Source of the DNA: JBNPEO01 sp050490315
GTDB lineage: Bacteria; Actinomycetota; Actinomycetes; Actinomycetales; Micrococcaceae
Assembly (NCBI RefSeq): GCF_050490315.1
Contig: NZ_JBNPEO010000003.1
Coordinates: 62,001-126,000, forward strand
DNA: 64,000 nt
Reading direction: 5' to 3'
Shown in pieces: positions 58,960 through 64,000 of this stretch (its first letter is position 1; each line of letters opens with the position of its first letter). The notes beneath the pieces are model-generated. The model saw nothing but the letters and a program-made list of their open reading frames with translations. It did not search any database and was not told the origin of the DNA. The translations under genes were made by a program, and so were the position numbers.

Positions 58960-59442
58960 ATGCCCGACACGATCGTCCACGCACTCGCGCTCGATCCGAA
59001 CGCCGGACTTCGGGACGCCGACCAAACCCAGTGGGCAAATCTCGAAGTGCTCCTGAAAGATGCGGCGCCCGGCGATCTGGCAGCTGCTGTCCGCACCTTT
59101 GTCTCTGCCGGATCTTCGGCAGTCGTCGGAGTCTTCGATGAGGATCGCCTTTGGGCAAGCCTGGTGGTCTCCGTCGATAACTCGGGCAAACCCGCGTCCG
59201 CGTCCACCATCCCCGGCCCGGTCCGGGAAGCGGGCGAAGACATGACGAAGGCGGCCAACGAAGCGGTGAAGTGGGTTCAAGCCCACCACGGACCGTGTTC
59301 CCTGGGCTTCTTCGTCGACAAAATACACGCAGAGGCGCTGCTGGCAGCTTCAGACAAGGCCACTGCCGTCCGCACAGCCTCGGCCTCCGGCGGCCTCGTC
59401 CTGTCCCCGGTTCCGCCGGCCCTGGCTATAGCCCTCGCCTGA
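58960..59442 (+). CDS. Small protein of unknown function, first gene of the sugar operon
   Basis: The ATG at 58960 follows AAAGGGAGCGCG. The 160-residue product has no signal peptide and no membrane helix. It shows alternating beta-strand and helix segments (AAAVRTFVSAGSSAVVGVFDEDRLWASLVVSVDN, FVDKIHAEALLAASDKATAV), giving a small alpha/beta fold. I recognise no family. Being promoter-proximal in a LacI-controlled sugar import operon, it may be a sensor, chaperone or accessory enzyme for the imported sugar (inference). Confidence 0.7.
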   Translation: MPDTIVHALALDPNAGLRDADQTQWANLEVLLKDAAPGDLAAAVRTFVSAGSSAVVGVFDEDRLWASLVVSVDNSGKPASASTIPGPVREAGEDMTKAANEAVKWVQAHHGPCSLGFFVDKIHAEALLAASDKATAVRTASASGGLVLSPVPPALAIALA

Positions 59443-59488
59443 ACCATCCCAGGCATCCACCCCCACCCACCCCAAGCACTGGAGAACA

Positions 59489-60649
59489 ATGATGATCCGC
59501 AGGCTTCCCCTCGTGGCCCTTGCCGCAGTCCTGTCCCTTTCCGTCGCGTCCTGCAGCAGTTCGACCACGGCCACGTCCAACGCTCCCGACGCCGGGGTGT
59601 CCAGCAAGGCCCAACAGGCCCTTGACCAGATCAAGGGACAGGTCCTGAGCAAAGGGCCCAACGGCGAGACGCCCTCCCCGGCGTCCGCAGCAGACCTCAC
59701 TCCTGACGAGATCCAAAAGGTCAAGGCGCTCAACGCCAAGGCAGCCATTGTGATGCACTATGGCGGCAACGACTGGGCCAACGCCCAGATCAACGGCCTA
59801 AAGTCCGAGTTTGAAAAGCTCGGCATCAAAGTCATCGCCACCACCGACGCGAACTTCAAGCCGGACAAGCAGGTCTCGGACATCGAGACGGTCATGTCGC
59901 AGAACCCGAACGTCATCGTCTCGATCCCCACGGATCCCGTGGCTACGGCCTCCGCCTACAAGAAAGCCGCGGCTGCCGGCACCAAGCTCGTCTTCATGGA
60001 CAACGTCCCCCAGGGACTGACCGCCGGCCAGGACTATGTCTCTGTTGTTTCTGCCGACAACTACGGGAACGGCGTCGTCTCCGCCCACCAAATGGCTAAA
60101 GCGCTCGGTGGCAAGGGGAAGATCGGGCTTGTCTTCCACCAGGCCGATTTCTTCGTGACCAAGCAGCGCTACCAGGGATTCAAGGAAACGATTACGAAGG
60201 AATACCCGGACATCAAGATTGTCGAGGAAAAGGGAATCGCCGGCCCTGACTTCGCTGGAGATGCCCAGGCAGCTGCGAACGCCATGCTCAGCAAGTACGC
60301 CGACCTGTCCGGAATCTGGGCGGTCTGGGACGTTCCTGCAGAAGGTGTCATGGCTGCCGCCCGGGCCGCCGGCCGGCCTGACCTGAAGATTGCCACGGAA
60401 GACCTTGGCAAGAACGTGGCCATTGCCCTTGCCAAGGACGAACTCGTCGTCGGCCTTGGAGCGCAGGTTCCGTTCGACCAGGGTGTCACGGAAGCGCGGC
60501 TGGCTGCCGGAGCGCTCATCGGCAAGAAAGCACCCGCTTATGTGGCGCTGAGCGCCCTTCCGGTTGACCACTCCAACGTCCTGGATGCGTGGAAGCAGGT
60601 CTACCACGAGGACGCCCCGAAGGACATCCAGGACTCCTACAAGAAGTAG
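59489..60649 (+). CDS. Sugar ABC transporter substrate-binding lipoprotein
   Basis: The 386-residue protein has a lipoprotein signal (lipobox SVASC, Cys22), a low-complexity spacer to about residue 75, and a type-I periplasmic-binding-protein fold of the RbsB/XylF kind (AAIVMHYGGNDWANAQINGLKSEFEKLGIKV, VIVSIPTDPVATASAYKKAAAAGTKLVFMDNVP). It binds the sugar outside the membrane for the ATPase/permease encoded behind it. Confidence 0.92.
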   Translation: MMIRRLPLVALAAVLSLSVASCSSSTTATSNAPDAGVSSKAQQALDQIKGQVLSKGPNGETPSPASAADLTPDEIQKVKALNAKAAIVMHYGGNDWANAQINGLKSEFEKLGIKVIATTDANFKPDKQVSDIETVMSQNPNVIVSIPTDPVATASAYKKAAAAGTKLVFMDNVPQGLTAGQDYVSVVSADNYGNGVVSAHQMAKALGGKGKIGLVFHQADFFVTKQRYQGFKETITKEYPDIKIVEEKGIAGPDFAGDAQAAANAMLSKYADLSGIWAVWDVPAEGVMAAARAAGRPDLKIATEDLGKNVAIALAKDELVVGLGAQVPFDQGVTEARLAAGALIGKKAPAYVALSALPVDHSNVLDAWKQVYHEDAPKDIQDSYKK

Positions 60650-60660
60650 GCAAGAACCGG

Positions 60661-60686
60661 CGGTGCGGGGGTCCGCCCCCGCACCG
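60661..60686 (+). terminator. Intra-operon hairpin between binding protein and ATPase genes
   Basis: Perfect 11-base arms CGGTGCGGGGG (60661-60671) and complement (60676-60686) with a TCCG loop. No T run follows, so it likely stabilises the upstream mRNA part or partly attenuates, giving more binding protein than ATPase. Confidence 0.75.
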
Positions 60687-60702
60687 CGCCGAAAGGGCAA
60701 CG

Positions 60703-62211
60703 ATGAATACCGCAGACAATGTCGTCGAGATGCGCTCAATATCCAAGAGCTTCAACGGCGTTCCCGTATTGAAAGACGTCAGTTTCGATGTCCGCAAGGG
60801 TGAGGTCCACGCGCTGGCGGGCGGCAACGGCGCCGGGAAGTCCACGCTCATGAAGATCCTTCAGGGCGTGTACCAGGCAGACGCCGGCACAATCCTTATT
60901 GGAGGCAAGCCGACCGCCATCAACTCGATCCAGGACGCGAAGGCCGCCGGGATCGGAATGGTCTTCCAGGAGTTCAGCCTGGTACCGAGCCTGACCGTTG
61001 CGCAGAACATTTTCCTCGCCGCCGAACCGCTCGGCAAGGGCGGGCTCATCGACGATCGTGCTGCGGTGCGCCGTGCCAAGGAAGTTTTCAGTGAGATGGA
61101 AGTCGACGTCGACCCGCGCGCCGGGGTCGCACGGTTAGGCACCGCATACTGGCAACTGACGGAGATCGCCAAGGCACTCGCCCAGAATGCCCAGGTGCTC
61201 ATCATGGATGAGCCCACCGCCAGCCTTGCCCGGCATGAGTCCGAAGCGCTCTTCGAACTGATCGACCGCCTCAAAGAGCGTGGCATCTCGATCATCTACA
61301 TCTCCCACCGCATGGACGAGGTGTACAGGCTCGCGGATCGGATCACCATCCTCCGCGACGGCCGCCACCTCCTTACCGCGCCGCTGACGGACGTCACTCC
61401 CGAACAGATCGTGGAAGGCATCGTCGGCAAGAAGATCGAGGGCCAGCTTTCCTATCGTGCGCGTGACCATGTAGCCCACGACGGGGCGCCGCTGCTGGAA
61501 GTCCGCGGGCTTAACGCGGGGCAGCGGGTGCGGGACGTTTCGTTCGCGCTCCGGCCTGGCGAAATCCTCGGCCTGGCAGGGCTGATGGGCAGCGGACGAA
61601 CCGAGCTCGCCCGTGCTCTCTTTGGCATTGACAAGCTGGACAGCGGTGAGGTCCTCCTGCGGGGCAAAAAGGTCAACCTTGGGTCTCCGCAGCAGGCCAT
61701 CAACGCTGGAGTTGCCCTTATCCCGGAAGACCGCAGGGCCCAGGGCCTGGTGTTGGAGCACTCCGTCCAGGACAACCTGCTGCTTCCCCTCCTCGGCCAG
61801 ATCCAGCGGGGACCCCTCCTGGACGGCGCAAAGGGGAAGGAACTGTCCTCGTCACTGATCGAGAGGTTCGCAGTGAAGGTAGCCCATCCCCACCGCCCGG
61901 TGCGGCTTCTCTCGGGCGGCAACCAGCAGAAAGTGGTCATCGCCAAGTGGCTGGGCACCGATCCGGACACCCTGATCCTTGACGAGCCAACGGCCGGCGT
62001 CGACATCGGCACCAAAAGCGAAATCCTCGACATGATCCGTGAGCTGGCAAGTGCCGGCAAGGCCGTCATTGTCATCTCCTCCGAGTACCCCGAACTACTC
62101 GCGGTCAGCGACCGCGTCCTCGTCCTTAAGGACGGCTCCATCATCCGCGATATCCCCCGCAGCGAGATTGCTGACGAGGAGTATCTCCAACTTGCAGTGC
62201 AGGGAGTCTGA
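60703..62211 (+). CDS. Sugar ABC transporter ATP-binding protein (two ATPase domains, RbsA/MglA type)
   Basis: The ATG at 60703 follows GAAAGGGCAACG. The 502-residue protein has two fused ATPase domains. The first has Walker A GGNGAGKST and Walker B VLIMDEPTASL. The second has a degenerate Walker A (GLMGSGRTELARAL), signature LLSGGNQQKVVIAKWL and Walker B LILDEPTAGVDIGTK. This is the standard pattern of monosaccharide importers. It powers import with the downstream permease. Confidence 0.95.
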   Translation: MNTADNVVEMRSISKSFNGVPVLKDVSFDVRKGEVHALAGGNGAGKSTLMKILQGVYQADAGTILIGGKPTAINSIQDAKAAGIGMVFQEFSLVPSLTVAQNIFLAAEPLGKGGLIDDRAAVRRAKEVFSEMEVDVDPRAGVARLGTAYWQLTEIAKALAQNAQVLIMDEPTASLARHESEALFELIDRLKERGISIIYISHRMDEVYRLADRITILRDGRHLLTAPLTDVTPEQIVEGIVGKKIEGQLSYRARDHVAHDGAPLLEVRGLNAGQRVRDVSFALRPGEILGLAGLMGSGRTELARALFGIDKLDSGEVLLRGKKVNLGSPQQAINAGVALIPEDRRAQGLVLEHSVQDNLLLPLLGQIQRGPLLDGAKGKELSSSLIERFAVKVAHPHRPVRLLSGGNQQKVVIAKWLGTDPDTLILDEPTAGVDIGTKSEILDMIRELASAGKAVIVISSEYPELLAVSDRVLVLKDGSIIRDIPRSEIADEEYLQLAVQGV

Positions 62212-62214
62212 AAA

Positions 62215-63201
62215 GTGAGCAAGGCAAACACCATCGCGCCGCGGGATACCGCGGCACCCCGTAATTTCGGCACTATCCTCAAGGAACTGGACTGGCGGCG
62301 CTACGTCATCTACATCGGCTTCGTCGTTGTCTTCCTCTTCTTCGCCGTTCTGCTACGCGACCAGGGCTTCCTGTCGCCGAACAACCTGCTGAACATCTTC
62401 CGGCAGACCGCCACCATCACCGTCATCGCCGTCGGTATGACGTACGTGATCGCGTGCGCAGAAATCGACCTGAGCGTCGGATCCGTGGCGGGCCTGTCCA
62501 GTGTGTGCACTGCGATGGCGCTCTCCCAGTGGGGCCTGGTGCCCGGCATCCTCGCCGGCCTCGCTGTCGGTCTCGTCGTCGGATCGATCAACGGCGCCCT
62601 GGTCAGCCTCCTGGGCATCCCGTCCTTCCTGGTGACACTCGGCATGCTGGGGATAGCCGTCGGCGTTGCCCAGTGGATCACGGCGTCGGCGCCCCAGCCC
62701 ATCCTCAACGACACGTTCAACATCGTGTTTGGATCCGGCAACTTCGGTCCTGTTCCGGGCCTGGTGGTTTGGAGCGCCATCTTCGTGGCCATCGGCGCCG
62801 TCGTGCTGAACCGCACCAGGTTCGGCCGCCAGGTCCTGGCCACAGGAGGCAACCGCAACGCCGCGGAGTTCACCGGCATCAATACCAAGCGCATTAAGTT
62901 CCAGGTGCTCCTCATCTCGGGCATGGTGGCAAGCGTCGCCGGCATGCTCTACGCGGGCCGGCTGCAGTCCGGACGGTTCCAGTGGGGAGCCGGAGACGAA
63001 CTCTCCGCCATCGCCGCCGTCATCCTGGGTGGAACCAGCCTCTTCGGCGGGTTCGGCTCCATCATCGGCACACTCTTCGGTGCCCTTCTGATCGGCCTGA
63101 TCAACAACGGGCTGATCCTCGCCGGACTCGACAGCAGCCAGCAGCAGGTGGTCCGCGGCGCGATCATCATCCTGGCCGTCGCCCTCGCCCGGAAGAAGTA
63201 G
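62215..63201 (+). CDS. Sugar ABC transporter permease (RbsC type)
   Basis: A GTG start at 62215 lies three bases after the ATPase stop. The 328-residue protein has 8-10 membrane segments and the BPD_transp_2 pattern (AVGMTYVIACAEIDLSVGSVAGLSSV, LGIPSFLVTLGMLGI, RFGRQVLATGGNRNAAEFTGIN, GGTSLFGGFGSIIGTLFGALLIGLINNGLIL). Confidence 0.95.
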   Translation: MSKANTIAPRDTAAPRNFGTILKELDWRRYVIYIGFVVVFLFFAVLLRDQGFLSPNNLLNIFRQTATITVIAVGMTYVIACAEIDLSVGSVAGLSSVCTAMALSQWGLVPGILAGLAVGLVVGSINGALVSLLGIPSFLVTLGMLGIAVGVAQWITASAPQPILNDTFNIVFGSGNFGPVPGLVVWSAIFVAIGAVVLNRTRFGRQVLATGGNRNAAEFTGINTKRIKFQVLLISGMVASVAGMLYAGRLQSGRFQWGAGDELSAIAAVILGGTSLFGGFGSIIGTLFGALLIGLINNGLILAGLDSSQQQVVRGAIIILAVALARKK

Positions 63202-63206
63202 CACCC

Positions 63207-64000
63207 GTGACTTCCCAGCTACGGGCCGGAATCATCGGAACAGGATTCATGGGCTCTGTCCACGCCCATGCGGTCCGCGCAGCAGGCGGTGAGGTCGTCG
63301 CAGTCGCCGGGAGCAGCCAGGCTTCCGCCGAAGCTGCAGTATCCGCGATCGGCGCCCGAACCGCAGCCGAATCGCCTGAAGCACTGATCGCACGGGCAGA
63401 TGTGGATGTCATCCATATCTGCACCCCGAATGCCACCCACGCCGACCTTGCCCGCAAGGCCATTGCGGCAGGAAAAGCAGTCATCTGCGAAAAGCCACTG
63501 GCCACGAACGTTGGGGACGCGTTGGAACTGACAACCCTCGCGGCCCAGGCCGGGGTCGTCACCGGCGTGCCCTTCGTCTACCGGTTCTATCCGGCCGTCC
63601 GCGAGGCCCGCGACCGTATCCAGCGCGGCGACGCCGGCCGGCTTTGGCTCCTGCACGGCTCCTACCTGCAGGACTGGCTGGCCGGCGCGGAAGCCACGAA
63701 CTGGCGGGTCGATTCAACGATCGGCGGAGCCTCCAGGGCGTTCGGCGACATCGGCGTCCACTGGTGTGACCTGATGGAGTTCACCACCGGACACAGAATC
63801 ACCAGGCTTGTGGCCCAGACCAGCAGGGCGTACGACGAACGCGAAACCGGCGGCCGGTTGTCCTCCGTCGCTACCGAGGACGGCGCCACGCTCCTGTTCG
63901 AGACGGACAAGGGTGCCACCGGCTCCGTGGTGGTCAGCCAAGTCAGTCCCGGCAGGAAGAACCGACTCTGGTTCTCCTTCGATGGAACCGAAGCGTCATT
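63207..64000 (+). CDS. Gfo/Idh/MocA family oxidoreductase, 3' end beyond the window
   Basis: A GTG at 63207, five bases after the permease stop, opens a frame to the window end (about 264 residues). It starts LRAGIIGTGFMGSVHAHAVR (NAD(P)-binding GxGxxG), then DVIHICTPNATHADLARKAIAAGKAVICEKPLATN with the catalytic EKP, and GGASRAFGDIGVHWCDLMEF with the D-x-x-x-H active-site pair. It likely oxidises the imported sugar or polyol. The family includes inositol and glucose-fructose dehydrogenases, so the operon could serve myo-inositol or a similar compound. Confidence 0.92.
   Translation, partial: MTSQLRAGIIGTGFMGSVHAHAVRAAGGEVVAVAGSSQASAEAAVSAIGARTAAESPEALIARADVDVIHICTPNATHADLARKAIAAGKAVICEKPLATNVGDALELTTLAAQAGVVTGVPFVYRFYPAVREARDRIQRGDAGRLWLLHGSYLQDWLAGAEATNWRVDSTIGGASRAFGDIGVHWCDLMEFTTGHRITRLVAQTSRAYDERETGGRLSSVATEDGATLLFETDKGATGSVVVSQVSPGRKNRLWFSFDGTEAS

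Noticed and set aside
1..64000. CRISPR arrays, insertion sequences, rRNA genes, prophage genes
   Set aside because: No regularly spaced repeats, transposase or integrase motifs, or rRNA-like sequence were seen on reading through.

Overview
The window reads as chromosomal DNA of a Gram-positive actinobacterium close to Arthrobacter sensu lato (Micrococcaceae). This rests on inference from gene content: an Rpf/LysM resuscitation factor, a SigK/RskA pair with a fasciclin lipoprotein, an Rv2466c-type mycothiol enzyme, a WXG100-type protein, PcrA next to sucCD, and many GTG/TTG starts. No database search was possible.

Layout. 1-4.1 kb: a DUF6314 fragment, tRNA-Arg(CCT), and a minus-strand operon of an unknown (EspG-like?) protein, a WXG-domain/serine-hydrolase fusion and a lipoprotein, followed by a small membrane protein. 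4.1-10.6 kb: housekeeping genes (inositol monophosphatase family, pcrA, a lipoprotein, sucCD). 10.6-18.7 kb: MarR/MFS divergon, class-I amidotransferase, LOG protein, ferritin-like/VIT iron transporter, sodium:solute symporter and a cupin-HTH regulator. 18.7-28.3 kb: DUF559 protein, APC permease, lipoprotein, agmatinase plus TPP enzyme, MarR plus DHA2 efflux pump. 28.4-38.6 kb: heterodimeric ABC exporter, cutC, DUF5107 protein, Rpf, DUF1622, SRPBCC and an internally deleted HpcH/HpaI aldolase. 39.1-44.4 kb: a compact sigma-K regulon (DUF4383 pair, fasciclin-sigK-rskA, molybdopterin oxidoreductase) in which three units share one promoter motif with identical spacing. 44.6-45.6 kb: a butanediol-type dehydrogenase.

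From about 45.7 kb the composition becomes visibly more GC-rich and the content turns purely catabolic. 45.8-52.0 kb holds the accessory genes usually found beside actinobacterial propane-type monooxygenases (amidohydrolase, MIP18/DUF59 protein, Zn-alcohol dehydrogenase, AcoR-type activator), with no monooxygenase or chaperonin here. 52.1-57.5 kb holds a haloacid-dehalogenase-like HAD, a flavin reductase, and a maleate module (MatC-type carrier, maleate isomerase, IclR), then a GntR regulator. 57.7-64 kb is a LacI-controlled sugar-ABC operon with three tandem operators, ending in a truncated Gfo/Idh/MocA dehydrogenase. A 35-bp near-identical direct repeat (45664 and 57641) brackets the first two high-GC modules.

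The most promising leads are the WXG-lipase/lipoprotein operon as a possible type VII effector-immunity pair, the orphan monooxygenase accessory module, and the self-contained sigma-K regulon.
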